This document shows positions 48,269-57,070 of a stretch of 64,000 nucleotides of DNA, piece after piece. The notes below the pieces were generated by a model. The model ran no database searches. It saw only the letters and a program-made list of their open reading frames with translations, and was not told the DNA's origin. Within the stretch, counting starts at the first letter, position 1, and every line of letters begins with the position of its first letter. The DNA is from Thermobispora bispora DSM 43833 (GTDB lineage Bacteria; Actinomycetota; Actinomycetes; Streptosporangiales; Streptosporangiaceae): positions 992,001 to 1,056,000 of the forward strand of contig NC_014165.1 in the NCBI RefSeq assembly GCF_000092645.1, written 5' to 3'. The position numbers were made by a program, and so were the translations under genes.

Positions 48269-49459
48269 ATGTCTGGTTCTGTGATTGTCGCCGGGGCCCG
48301 CACCCCCATCGGCCGGCTTCTCGGTTCGCTCGCCGACCTTTCCGCGGTTGAATTGGGAGGAATCGCCATAAAGGCGGCACTGGAGCGCGCGGGCGTCGCC
48401 CCTGAGCAGGTGCAGTACGTCATCATGGGGCAGGTGCTCCAGGCCGGCGCGGGCCAGATCCCGTCGCGGCAGGCGGCGGTGAAGGCCGGCATCCCGATGA
48501 CCGTGCCGTCCCTCACGATCAACAAGGTCTGCCTCTCCGGCCTCGACGCGATCGCCCTCGCCGACCAGCTCATCCGGGCCGGCGAGTTCGACATCATCGT
48601 GGCCGGCGGCATGGAGTCCATGACCAACGCCCCGCACCTCCTCCCCGGCATGCGCAAGGGCGTCAAGTACGGCGCCGCCCAGGTGCTGGACGCGATGGCC
48701 TACGACGGGCTCACCGACGCATTCGACCACATCGCCATGGGGGAGGCGACCGACCGCCACAACGCGCGGTACGGCATCACCCGCGAGGAGCAGGACGCCT
48801 TCTCCGCCCGGTCCCACCGGCTCGCCGCCGAGGCGACCAAGAACGGGATCTTCGCCGAGGAGATCGTCCCGGTCACCATCCCGCAGCGCAAGGGCGACCC
48901 GATCGTGGTCGACACCGACGAGGGCATCCGCCCGGACACCACCGAGGAGAAGCTCGCCAAGCTGCCGCCCGCCTTCACCAAGGACGGCACCATCACGGCC
49001 GGCTCCGCCTCCCAGATCTCCGACGGCGCCTGCGCCGTGGTCGTGATGTCCAAGGCCAAGGCGGAGGAGCTGGGCCTGGAGTGGCTGGCCGAGATCGGCG
49101 CCCACGGCAACGTGGCCGGCCCGGACAACTCCCTCCAGTCCCAGCCGGCCAACGCGATCAAGCACGCCCTCGCCAAGGAGGGCCTCACCCCGGACGACCT
49201 CGACCTCGTCGAGATCAACGAGGCCTTCGCCCAGGTCGTGCTCGCCTCGGTCCGGGAGCTCGGCATCCCCCTCGAGAAGGTGAACGTCAACGGCGGCGGC
49301 ATCGCGCTCGGCCACCCGATCGGCGCCTCGGGCGCCCGGATCGTGCTCACCCTCGCCCACGAGCTCAAGCGCCGCGGCGGCGGGGTGGGCGCCGCCGGCC
49401 TCTGCGGCGGCGGCGGTCAGGGCGACGCCCTCATCATCCGCGTGCCGCGCAAGGGCTGA
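48269..49459 (+). CDS. acetyl-CoA C-acetyltransferase (thiolase)
   Basis: Condenses two acetyl-CoA to acetoacetyl-CoA or cleaves 3-ketoacyl-CoA. A 396-residue type II thiolase with nucleophile C88 ([11 protein letters not shown]), H349 ([10 protein letters not shown]) and C379 (GLCGGGGQG). ATG 48269 has GGAGGG six bases upstream, better than an in-frame start at 48248. A GC-rich palindrome, CCCGCCCGGGCGGG, lies about 20 bases after the stop. Divergent from mce, with which it likely shares fatty-acid and propionate metabolism. Confidence 0.95.
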   Translation: MSGSVIVAGARTPIGRLLGSLADLSAVELGGIAIKAALERAGVAPEQVQYVIMGQVLQAGAGQIPSRQAAVKAGIPMTVPSLTINKVCLSGLDAIALADQLIRAGEFDIIVAGGMESMTNAPHLLPGMRKGVKYGAAQVLDAMAYDGLTDAFDHIAMGEATDRHNARYGITREEQDAFSARSHRLAAEATKNGIFAEEIVPVTIPQRKGDPIVVDTDEGIRPDTTEEKLAKLPPAFTKDGTITAGSASQISDGACAVVVMSKAKAEELGLEWLAEIGAHGNVAGPDNSLQSQPANAIKHALAKEGLTPDDLDLVEINEAFAQVVLASVRELGIPLEKVNVNGGGIALGHPIGASGARIVLTLAHELKRRGGGVGAAGLCGGGGQGDALIIRVPRKG

Positions 49460-49596
49460 CCGTACGGCACCGCCCGCCCGGGCGGGACGGGCCCCGGGGT
49501 GTTCCCGGCGCGCCCGGGCCGGGCGGGACGCCTTTTGCGCCACGGGCGGCCCTCCGGTTCACGGGCCGCGGCACCGTCCGGCCCGCTCCCGCACGG

Positions 49597-50277
49597 CTAC
49601 GCCGGGTCCTCGAAGACGATCTCGATCCTGGTGAAGCCGAGGGTGCGCAGCACGCCCTCGAGCATGGTCTTGGCGTTCTGCTCGGCCCGGCCGCGCAGGC
49701 CGGCCGACTCCGCGGCCTCCGCGATCTTCCGCTCCGCGAGCAGGTAGACCTCCCGCCGGTCGTTGGGGGAGGAGGAGAGCAGGTCGCCGATCCGGTCGAG
49801 GAGGCCGCGCTCCTCGGCGAAGACGTACGACCGCTCGTTGTCGAGGTTGGGCTTCTCCAGCCGGGCGCGCGGCAGCCGTACGGTCACGGCGGAGCGGTCC
49901 CGGGAGACGGTGATCGCGCCGTCCGGGAGGGCGGAGAAGTCGACGTAGGCGTCCACGCTCCCCACGCCGACGAAGAGCGTCCGCCGGCCCTTGATCGAGT
50001 CGGGCAGGAACGGCGCGTCCTTCTCGAGATCCACCACCACCTGGAACTCGCCGGTCGCCGCCTCGAACCGGCCCAGGTCCCGCACGGACTGCAGCACCAC
50101 CGGCTGGGCGCGCTCGCTGGTCCGCTCGCCGAAGGGGTTCAGCCACCGCCAGGCGAGCCACGCGCCGCCGGCGAGGAGGACGGCGACGGCGAGCAGCACG
50201 GCCAGCACGCGTGCGGCGCGGCCCCGGCGCGGGGTGGCGGGGGCCGGCGCCGCCGGGGCAGAGGTCTGATGATCCAC
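49597..50277 (-). CDS. DUF4230 membrane-anchored protein
   Basis: A 226-residue protein: short cytoplasmic Pro/Ala region, one helix (VLAVLLAVAVLLAGGAWLAW), then an outside domain containing LQSVRDLGRFEAATGEFQVVVDLEK and an ending with RTLGFTRIEIVFEDP, the DUF4230 pattern. Function unknown. GTG 50277 has GGGAAG ten bases upstream and is preferred to a TTG three codons earlier. Confidence 0.82.
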   Translation of the reverse strand: MDHQTSAPAAPAPATPRRGRAARVLAVLLAVAVLLAGGAWLAWRWLNPFGERTSERAQPVVLQSVRDLGRFEAATGEFQVVVDLEKDAPFLPDSIKGRRTLFVGVGSVDAYVDFSALPDGAITVSRDRSAVTVRLPRARLEKPNLDNERSYVFAEERGLLDRIGDLLSSSPNDRREVYLLAERKIAEAAESAGLRGRAEQNAKTMLEGVLRTLGFTRIEIVFEDPA

Positions 50278-50367
50278 GGCGAACAATCTTCCCGATCATC
50301 GCCGGATCTCACCTTGGGGACATCTCACCTCGGGGAACTCGGGGACGTCTCATCATGGGGAGCAGGC

Positions 50368-51831
50368 TCACCTCGGGGTGACCGCGCGGGGCTCGCTCCC
50401 CGCGGCGGGGCCGGTGGCCCCGGGAGCGCCGGGGCCACCGGGGTGGACGAGCAGGTGACGGGAGACCGTCGGGTAGACCCCCGGGTACCCCGAGCCGAGG
50501 CGGCTCGGCGGATACCCCGGGGCCGGATCCACCGGGTAGGCGGGCGTGTGCGGCGGGCTCGGGTGCGCCGGGTGGTCCGCCAGGTAGGGGTCGGCGGACC
50601 GGGCCCCGCCGCCGAAGTGCCTCGCCTGCAGGGTGCAGGCGACGAAGTCGGAGTAGTACATGCCGAGCCAGGTGCGCCGCTGCGCCTCGGTGAGCTGGGA
50701 GAACCACACCGCCGCGTACCGGTGCTCGGGCAGCGGGCCGGCGGGCAGCGGCCGGTCGCGCAGCCAGGCGACCACGATGTTCCGGTAGCCCGCGGCGGCC
50801 CGCCCACGGCACGGCCGGATGAGCCGGTTGAGGAACTCGTCCGCGGTCCGCTCGGCGTATCCCGGGCCGAGCTCGTCGGCGTGGATCACCACCACGCCCG
50901 GAGGGGTGTCCCCGCGCTCGCTCACCGGGCGCTGCTCGACCCGGCGGAACGCGGCCGGGGTGTCGGCCAGCCGGGCGGCGAGCGTGGTGAACACGCTGGC
51001 CAGCTCGGCGAGCCTGCCGCGCATCGCCGGGTGCACGCACACGGTGATCGGCCACTCCTGGCAGGTGTGGGCCATGCGCTCGCTCGCGGTGATCGTCCGG
51101 GGTTCGGCGACCAGCCGCGCCGCCCCGGCCCCCGCGGCGAGCACCGCGACCCCCGCGGCGGCGACCGCGAGCACCTTCCGGGTGACGAGGGCCACCCAGC
51201 CCAGCAGCAGCGCCGCGCTCAGGCCGAGCAGCCACAGCGTCTGGTCGGCGAGCGCCGCCTCGTCGATCCCCTTGAAGAGGTCGTACGGCTCGCGCGCGGT
51301 CGGGGTGAGCCGGTCGGACCAGGTCCAGCCGGTGGCGAGCCAGCTGAACAGCGCGAAGGTGCCGGCGCCGGCGATCGCGGGCGCGATCACCAGCGGCACC
51401 AGCCAGCCGACCGTCCAGCCGACGACCACGTACAGGGCGAGCCCTGCGACGCACATCGTCAGCCCGCCGGGCAGCAGGCGGCCGGTGGTGCCGTCCATCA
51501 CCCGCAGGCCGAGCACGAGCACGGCACCGCCGAACGCGCCGATGACGATCGCCAGGATCGCCAGCGGCGCCTTGACCGCCCGCCATGGGGTCGGGGTCTG
51601 ACCGCGCCAGGCGGCGCGTCTGCCCACCGCGACCCATGCGGCGAAGGCGGCCGCCACGGGGCCGGTCAGCCGGAGCGACCCGATGACGGCCAGGACGATG
51701 TCGTCCCAGTTGACGAAACCGGGAATGAGGACGCTCCACGCGGCAACGAGCCCAAGGGCGAGCAGCACGGTCAGCGCGACGACCGCGCCGTGCTTGAGCT
51801 CCTCGCGTGAAACGCCCCTGTGGTCACCCAC
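50368..51831 (-). CDS. polytopic membrane protein with C-terminal Pro-rich tail
   Basis: A 487-residue protein. Six or so helices fill residues 18-245 (GAVVALTVLLALGLVAAW, LAILAIVIGAFGGAVLVLG, LWLLGLSAALLLGWVALV, VLAVAAAGVAVLAAGAGA). An exported domain of about 150 residues then carries THTCQEWPITVCVHP-type cysteines (AHTCQEWPITVCVHPAM) and FSQLTEAQRRTWLGMYY. A Pro/Gly/Tyr-rich tail (PAYPVDPAPGYPPSRLGSGYPG) follows. I do not recognise the family. It is co-directional with the DUF4230 gene and possibly co-transcribed. Confidence 0.7.
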   Translation of the reverse strand: MGDHRGVSREELKHGAVVALTVLLALGLVAAWSVLIPGFVNWDDIVLAVIGSLRLTGPVAAAFAAWVAVGRRAAWRGQTPTPWRAVKAPLAILAIVIGAFGGAVLVLGLRVMDGTTGRLLPGGLTMCVAGLALYVVVGWTVGWLVPLVIAPAIAGAGTFALFSWLATGWTWSDRLTPTAREPYDLFKGIDEAALADQTLWLLGLSAALLLGWVALVTRKVLAVAAAGVAVLAAGAGAARLVAEPRTITASERMAHTCQEWPITVCVHPAMRGRLAELASVFTTLAARLADTPAAFRRVEQRPVSERGDTPPGVVVIHADELGPGYAERTADEFLNRLIRPCRGRAAAGYRNIVVAWLRDRPLPAGPLPEHRYAAVWFSQLTEAQRRTWLGMYYSDFVACTLQARHFGGGARSADPYLADHPAHPSPPHTPAYPVDPAPGYPPSRLGSGYPGVYPTVSRHLLVHPGGPGAPGATGPAAGSEPRAVTPR

Positions 51832-52173
51832 AGTAGGGCGCGGCCCCCGGCCACGCCGATGTCGACATCCGGCGCACAGGCACCGGGACAGGCATGCCGC
51901 CCATCAACAATCCCCCCGTGTCTGCTGTGAGCGGCGGCCGCGCCGAAATCCCCCGGGCGCCGATCCGCGGCCGGCTCTTCCCGCGCCCTGGGCGCATGCC
52001 CTACCAAGCGCGGGTCCCCCTGCAGCCGCGGGTTTGCCGCCGCCTCACCTTTCGACGTGGCAACCATAACGGAGCGTGACCCTGGCGGAAGGAGTTCTGG
52101 GGACAAGGAATGAATCCGGTTACGTTGCGTGCGCCGGCCGATGGCGCACGGGCGGCGCGCTAGCGTATGCGCT
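51832..52173. other. intergenic region between the membrane protein and marR genes
   Basis: This 342-base divergent gap holds the promoters of both genes. Only the marR-proximal end shows clear signals (described separately at 52130-52177). No gene of credible codon usage is seen. Confidence 0.5.
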
Positions 52174-52177
52174 ATGC
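52130..52177 (+). promoter_or_regulatory. candidate marR promoter and operators
   Basis: TAGCGT at 52161-52166 is a good actinomycete -10 element and places the transcript start at about the ATG, so the message would be leaderless. It lies inside the inverted repeat TAGCGTATGCGCTA (52161-52174). A second inverted repeat, TGCGCC/GGCGCA with a seven-base spacer, is at 52130-52148. Binding of the MarR product here would give autorepression. Confidence 0.45.
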
Positions 52178-52719
52178 CCGTTCCGCCCAGCTCCGGTTCC
52201 CTGCCCGCCGGCATCTCGAAGCCGCTCGACCTGCCGTTCGACCCGATCGAGCGCGCCGCCGAGACGTGGCGAGCGAGGTTCGGCCCCTCTTCCGCCATGG
52301 CCGCGGTTACGTCGATCATGAGAGCTCATCAGATTCTGCTGGCGCAACTGGACACGCTGCTCAAGCCGTACGATTTGACCTTCGCCCGTTACGAGGCGCT
52401 CGTGCTGCTCACGTTCAGCAGGACCGGTGCGCTCCCTCTGTCGAAGATCGGCGAGCGGCTCATGGTGCACCCGACGAGCGTGACCAACACCGTCGACCGC
52501 CTGGAGCGGGCCGGTCTCGTGCGCCGCATGCGCAACCCGCGCGACGGGCGGGGCGTGCTCGCCGAGATCACCCCGGCGGGCCGTGAGGTGGTCCAGCGGG
52601 CCACCGCCGACCTGATGGCGGCGAAGTTCGGTATGGGGATGTACCAGGAGGGTGAGCTGGAGCAGATCTTCGACCTGCTGCGGACCATCCGCATCGCCGC
52701 CGGCGACTTTCGGCCGTGA
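52174..52719 (+). CDS. MarR-family transcriptional regulator
   Basis: A 181-residue winged-helix dimer. The domain is SIMRAHQILLAQLDTLLKPYDLTFARYEALVLL, recognition region LSKIGERLMVHPTSVTNTVDRLERAGLV, and wing RRMRNPRDGRGVLAEITPAGRE. Effector unknown. The start is ATG 52174, apparently leaderless. Convergent or divergent targets are not evident other than its own promoter. Confidence 0.92.
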   Translation: MPVPPSSGSLPAGISKPLDLPFDPIERAAETWRARFGPSSAMAAVTSIMRAHQILLAQLDTLLKPYDLTFARYEALVLLTFSRTGALPLSKIGERLMVHPTSVTNTVDRLERAGLVRRMRNPRDGRGVLAEITPAGREVVQRATADLMAAKFGMGMYQEGELEQIFDLLRTIRIAAGDFRP

Positions 52720-52898
52720 CCGGCCGGGCCCGGCCCGCGTGCCGCGCGGCCGTACCGCCGGGGTGAGGCGGCCGCCCGCGCGACCGGGGACCGCCCGGCG
52801 CGGACCGCCACCGCCCCGGGCGGCCGGGGCGCGGCCGGCCGGAGGCGGGATGGCCGGATGACGCGAACGAATCCGAGGACTACGGCAGGATTGGGGAT

Positions 52899-53804
52899 AT
52901 GGCAGCGGAGTTCACTCGACCTGCATCGCTGTACGGCGCGGTGGACCTCGGCGCGCGCAAGCAGGCCCTGGAGGCCCAGGCGCGGCGCGAGGCCGAGGAG
53001 AAGAGCGGAAGGGTGCCGACCGTCGTCGAGGTCACGGCGGCCACCTTCAGCGTCGACGTGGTGGAGCGCTCGATGGGCACCCCCGTCGTGATCGAGGCCA
53101 CGGTGAGCCGCGCCGAGCAGGTCAAGCAGTTCAGCGCGACCCTGGAGAAGCTCGCCGGCGAGGCGGGCGGGGGGTGGGTCCTCGCCCGGGTCGATGTCGA
53201 GCGCGATCCCCAGCTCGCCCAGGCCCTGCGGATGCGGATCGTCCCCACCGTCTTCCTGGCGTTCCAAGGTCAGATCATGCCGCTGTTCGAAGGGCCGATG
53301 CCGGAGGCCCAGGTCCGCCAGGCGCTGCAGCAGGTGTTCCAGCAGCTCGGCGTCGAGGTCGGCCGTGGGGCCGCGCCCGCGCAGCCGCCGGTCGACCCCG
53401 ACCTGGCGGAGGCCGAGGCCGCGCTGGCCAAGGGCGACCTCGACACCGCCGAGGCCGCGTTCACGCGGCTGAAGGAGCGGGAGCCCGGGAACGAGGACGC
53501 CAAGACCGGGCTGGCCCGGGTCGCCCTGATGCGCCGGGTGCGCGGGCTCGACACGGCCGACGTGCTCCGGCGCGCCGCCGCGGACGAGGCCGATGTGGCG
53601 CTCCAGTGCCAGGCGGCCGACGTGGAGATGCTGAACGGCCAGGCGGAGCAGGCCTTCGACCGGCTCGTGGGGGTCGTCCGCCGGACCAAGGGGGAGGAGC
53701 GGGACAAGGCCCGGGTGCACCTGCTCGGCCTGTTCGAGATGTTCCCCGTCTCCGACCCGCTGGTGCTCAAGGCCCGGCGCGCGCTGGCGAGCGCGCTCTT
53801 CTAG
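52899..53804 (+). CDS. thioredoxin-fold/TPR co-chaperone-like protein without CXXC
   Basis: A 301-residue cytoplasmic protein resembling CnoX (YbbN). A thioredoxin fold spans about 38-150 (VVEVTAATFSVDVVERSMGTPVVIEA, then VDVERDPQLAQALRMRIVPTVFLAFQGQIM with the cis-proline). The position of the CXXC active site reads ATVSRAEQ, so it has no redox cysteines. The C-terminal half has TPR-like helices (AEAALAKGDLDTAEAAFTRLKEREPGNEDAKTGLARV). A chaperedoxin or holdase role is inferred from the family. ATG 52899 has no clear Shine-Dalgarno. Confidence 0.85.
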   Translation: MAAEFTRPASLYGAVDLGARKQALEAQARREAEEKSGRVPTVVEVTAATFSVDVVERSMGTPVVIEATVSRAEQVKQFSATLEKLAGEAGGGWVLARVDVERDPQLAQALRMRIVPTVFLAFQGQIMPLFEGPMPEAQVRQALQQVFQQLGVEVGRGAAPAQPPVDPDLAEAEAALAKGDLDTAEAAFTRLKEREPGNEDAKTGLARVALMRRVRGLDTADVLRRAAADEADVALQCQAADVEMLNGQAEQAFDRLVGVVRRTKGEERDKARVHLLGLFEMFPVSDPLVLKARRALASALF

Positions 53805-53838
53805 CCTCGCGCCGCGTTGCACGGGCATATAGCCCGGC

Positions 53839-54468
53839 GTGCGGGTCGTGACGATTTCCGCGACGTTCGGCACCGGCGGCAGCGTCATCGGCCCGGCGGT
53901 GGCCGAGCGCCTCGGCGTGCCGTTCGTGGACCGCGCCATCCCGTCCGCGGTCGCCGAGGAGCTGGGGGTGAGCCTGGAGGAGGCCCTCGCCTACGACGAC
54001 CGGGGTGAGAGCGGGCTCGGCAGGCTCCTCGTCGGCATGCTGCGGCTGCCGAACGCGGCGTTCGGCGCCGCGGAGCTCGGCATGTTATCGGGCGTCCCGC
54101 TGTCGCCGGAAGAGTTCACCATGCGCACCGAGCGCATGATGCGGGAGACCGCGCGCCGGAGCGGCGGGGTGTTCCTCGGCCGGGCCGGCGCGGTGGTGCT
54201 CGCCGACCACCCCGGTGCGCTCCACGTCCGCCTCGACGGACCGCTGCGCCGCCGGGTGCTGCAGACGGCCGCGTTCTCCGGCATCCCGGAGCGCGAGGCA
54301 CGGCGGATCGTCGTGGCGAACGACCGGGCCCGCGCCGCGTACGTGCGGCAGTTCTACCGGGTGAACCCTGCCGACCCGCAGCTTTACCACATGATCCTGG
54401 ACAGCACCGTGATCCCGGTGCCGATCTGCGTCGAGCTGATCCTGACCGCGGCGAACGCTCTTGGTTGA
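53839..54468 (+). CDS. cytidylate kinase-like protein
   Basis: A 209-residue P-loop-type protein (AAA_26 family). VVTISATFGTGGSVIGPAVAERLGVPFVDRAI is the N-terminal nucleotide-binding region, with a loose P-loop (ATFGTGGS) in place of GxxGxGKS/T. LGRAGAVVLADHPGALHVRLDGPLRRRV and NDRARAAYVRQFYRVNPAD follow. True CMP kinase activity is doubtful because of the altered loop. The start is GTG 53839, five bases after TATAGC, which may be the -10 of a leaderless message. Confidence 0.8.
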   Translation: MRVVTISATFGTGGSVIGPAVAERLGVPFVDRAIPSAVAEELGVSLEEALAYDDRGESGLGRLLVGMLRLPNAAFGAAELGMLSGVPLSPEEFTMRTERMMRETARRSGGVFLGRAGAVVLADHPGALHVRLDGPLRRRVLQTAAFSGIPEREARRIVVANDRARAAYVRQFYRVNPADPQLYHMILDSTVIPVPICVELILTAANALG

Positions 54469-54625
54469 GCCGAATCGCGATTTTCGGTCCGAACTTCCGC
54501 GTGGAAGATGGCACCATGGAAGTGCCCCCACGGAAGCGTTGAGCCGGGTGCGAAGCAGGACCGCTGCGTGAGGTTCTGAGCAGTCTGTGAACAGGACGGC
54601 CGGGGGACGCACCCCAAAGGAGCGG

Positions 54626-56065
54626 ATGAACGTGGCCACCGTGCCCAGCGTTTCGTACTCCATCACCATCCGTCTCGAGGTGCCCGCGGGAGGTAAGGCG
54701 GTCAGCCAGCTCACCCACGCGGTAGAGCACGCGGGTGGCGTGGTGACCGCCCTCGACGTGTCGAACGCTGGACACGAGAAGCTCCGCATCGACGTCACCT
54801 GCGCGGCCCGGGACGCCGACCACGTCCAGGAGATCGTGGACGGCCTGAGCCGCGTCGAGGGCGTGACCATCCACAAGGTCTCCGACCGGACGTTCCTCAT
54901 GCACCTCGGCGGCAAGATCGAGATGAACTCGAAGGTGCCGCTGCGGAACCGGGACGAGCTCTCCATGGCGTACACGCCGGGCGTGGCGCGGGTCTCCATG
55001 GCGATCGCCCGGAACCCGGAGGACGCGCGGCGCCTCACCATCAAGCGGAACTCGGTCGCCGTGGTCACGGACGGCTCCGCGGTCCTGGGCCTGGGGAACA
55101 TCGGCCCGGCGGCGGCCCTCCCGGTGATGGAGGGGAAGGCCGCGCTGTTCAAACGGTTCGCCGGGATCGACGCCTGGCCGATCTGCCTCGACACCCAGGA
55201 CGTCGACGAGATCGTGCGGGCGGTGCAGCTCATCTCGCCGGGCTTCGGCGGCATCAACCTGGAGGACATCTCGGCGCCGCGGTGCTTCGAGGTGGAGCGC
55301 CGGCTGCGGGAGCTGCTCGACATCCCGGTCTTCCACGACGACCAGCACGGCACGGCGATCTGCGTGCTCGCCGCCCTCACCAACGCGCTGAAGGTGGTCG
55401 GCAAGGAGCTGCCGCACGTCCGGATCGCCATGGCCGGGGCGGGCGCGGCCGGCTCGGCGGTGCTGCGGCTGCTGCTCGCGGCCGGGGCCAAGGACGTGAT
55501 CGTGTGCGACTACCGCGGCGCCATCCACGAGGGGCGTGACGACCTCGACGACTCGCTGCGGTGGATCGCCGAGAACACCAACTCCGGGAACTACACCGGC
55601 GACCTGCGGGGCGCGCTCGAGGGCGCCGACGTGTTCATCGGGGTGTCTGCGCCGGGGATCCTCACCGGCGAGGACATCGCCCGGATGGCCGACGACGCGA
55701 TCGTGTTCGCCCTCGCCAACCCCGAGCCGGAGGTCTCCCCGGACGAGGCGCGGGAGTACGCGGCCGTGGTGGCGACCGGCCGCTCGGACTACCCGAACCA
55801 GATCAACAACGTGCTCGCCTTCCCGGGCGTGTTCCGCGGGCTGCTCGACGCGCAGGCGAAGGAGGTGACCGAGGAGATGCTGCTCGCGGCCGCGCGGGCG
55901 CTCGCCTCGGTGGTCACCGACGACGAGCTGGGCCCCAACTACATCATCCCGAGCGTCTTCCACCCGGACGTGGCCCACGTGGTCGCCACCGCGGTCCGGG
56001 AGACGGCGCGGGGCGGGCTGCCCGCCACCGACCTCGCCGAGTACCGCACGGGTGATAGAGAGTAA
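54626..56065 (+). CDS. NAD-type malic enzyme with N-terminal ACT domain
   Basis: Oxidative decarboxylation of malate to pyruvate. 479 residues. An N-terminal ACT-like domain (about 10-85, SYSITIRLEVPAGGKAVSQLTHAVE) is followed by the malic enzyme core: ELSMAYTPGVARVSMAIA, KRNSVAVVTDGSAVLGLGNIGP, metal-binding FHDDQHGTAI, and NAD fold IAMAGAGAAGSAVLRLL. The start at ATG 54626 has AAAGGAG five bases upstream; the frame is open from 54587. The ACT domain suggests allosteric control. Confidence 0.93.
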   Translation: MNVATVPSVSYSITIRLEVPAGGKAVSQLTHAVEHAGGVVTALDVSNAGHEKLRIDVTCAARDADHVQEIVDGLSRVEGVTIHKVSDRTFLMHLGGKIEMNSKVPLRNRDELSMAYTPGVARVSMAIARNPEDARRLTIKRNSVAVVTDGSAVLGLGNIGPAAALPVMEGKAALFKRFAGIDAWPICLDTQDVDEIVRAVQLISPGFGGINLEDISAPRCFEVERRLRELLDIPVFHDDQHGTAICVLAALTNALKVVGKELPHVRIAMAGAGAAGSAVLRLLLAAGAKDVIVCDYRGAIHEGRDDLDDSLRWIAENTNSGNYTGDLRGALEGADVFIGVSAPGILTGEDIARMADDAIVFALANPEPEVSPDEAREYAAVVATGRSDYPNQINNVLAFPGVFRGLLDAQAKEVTEEMLLAAARALASVVTDDELGPNYIIPSVFHPDVAHVVATAVRETARGGLPATDLAEYRTGDRE

Positions 56066-56118
56066 TATGGCCCGCCAAATAGTGGAGGACGTGCGCGATC
56101 GGGCATTCCTACCCCATC

Positions 56119-56700
56119 ATGGGAGGTATGGCGGAAGCGATCTACGTCGGCCGGTTGCTGGTGGCGACGCCACTGCTCGAGGACCCCAACTTCCGGCGTA
56201 GTGTCGTGCTGATCCTGGAGCACGATGAGGATGGCGGCACCCTGGGCGTGATTCTCAACCGGCCCAGCGAGATCGCGGTGCACCAGGTCCTGCCGTCGTG
56301 GGACGCGCTGGTGACCGGCCCGTCGGTCCTCTTCCAGGGCGGTCCGGTGCAGACGGACAGCGCCCTCGCCCTCGCCGCCGTGATGAGCGGCGACGAGCCG
56401 CTGGGCTGGCGGAGGCTGCAGGGCAAGACGTCGACCCGTCTCGGCACGGTGGATCTCGACGCGCCCCCCGAGATCCTCGCCGGCGAGATCACCCAGATGC
56501 GGATCTTCGCCGGGTATGCGGGGTGGGCCGCCGGTCAGCTCGAGAGCGAGATCCGGGAAGGCGCCTGGTACGTCGTGGACTCCGAGCCCGGGGACACGTT
56601 CAACTCCGACCCGGAGAACCTGTGGCGGGCGGTGCTGCGCCGGCAGCGCAACGAGCTCGCGTTCGTCTCGACGTTCCCCGACGACCCGACGCTGAATTAG
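56119..56700 (+). CDS. YqgE/AlgH family protein
   Basis: A 193-residue single-domain protein of unknown biochemical role. Family signatures: GRLLVATPLLEDPNFRRSVVLILEHDEDGGTLGVILNRP near the N-terminus, FQGGPVQTD, and MRIFAGYAGWAAGQLESEIREGAWYV. An ATG at 56128 is an alternative start. The region after it contains the 106-bp repeats described below. Confidence 0.92.
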   Translation: MGGMAEAIYVGRLLVATPLLEDPNFRRSVVLILEHDEDGGTLGVILNRPSEIAVHQVLPSWDALVTGPSVLFQGGPVQTDSALALAAVMSGDEPLGWRRLQGKTSTRLGTVDLDAPPEILAGEITQMRIFAGYAGWAAGQLESEIREGAWYVVDSEPGDTFNSDPENLWRAVLRRQRNELAFVSTFPDDPTLN

Positions 56701-56810
56701 GCGGCCGGCGCCGAGTGCACCGGGCGCGGGACCGGGCGGCCCGCGCCGTGGGCCGGGCCCGGCTCGGGTATGCCCGCCGCCGCGTGGGCGCGGGGCCGGC
56801 CGCCGCTGTG

Positions 56811-57023
56811 GTACGGCCACGCTCCTTCGCGCTCCCTGTCTCTGCATGATCGGCGGTGTGGTGCTCGGCCGGCGGGCGATCGCGCACCGGCCCGGAAACC
56901 TCGACCGCGAGGGCGGGTACGGCCACGCTCCTTCGCGCTCCCTGCCTCTGCATGATCGGCGGTGCGGTGCTCGGCCGGCGGATGATCGCGCAGCGGCCGG
57001 TGGATCACCACCGTGAGAGCGCG
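56811..57023. repeat. 106-bp direct repeat, two full copies plus a stub
   Basis: Copy 1 begins at 56811 and copy 2 at 56917, both with GTACGGCCACGCTCCTTCGC. Over about 80 bases they differ at only a handful of positions; their last 25 bases have diverged. A third GTACGGCC at 57024, one period further on, starts the mannanase terminator instead. They occupy most of the 370-base gap between YqgE and the mannanase gene. No gene is supported. Confidence 0.8.
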
Positions 57024-57061
57024 GTACGGCCGGGCGCGCCGCGCGCCACCCGGCCGTACCG
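57022..57061 (-). terminator. mannanase gene terminator
   Basis: A perfect 13-bp stem (CGGTACGGCCGGG with CCCGGCCGTACCG) closes a 14-base loop just 9 bases after the mannanase stop codon on the minus strand. No U-tract. One arm coincides with the start of the 106-bp repeat unit. Confidence 0.8.
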
Positions 57062-57070
57062 GGGATCAGG

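Noticed and set aside
56600-57011. Minus-strand ORFs with a repeated peptide (PPAEH, AKERGRT)
   Set aside because: The repeats come from the 106-bp DNA duplication; there is no Shine-Dalgarno, and the terminator of the mannanase lies inside.
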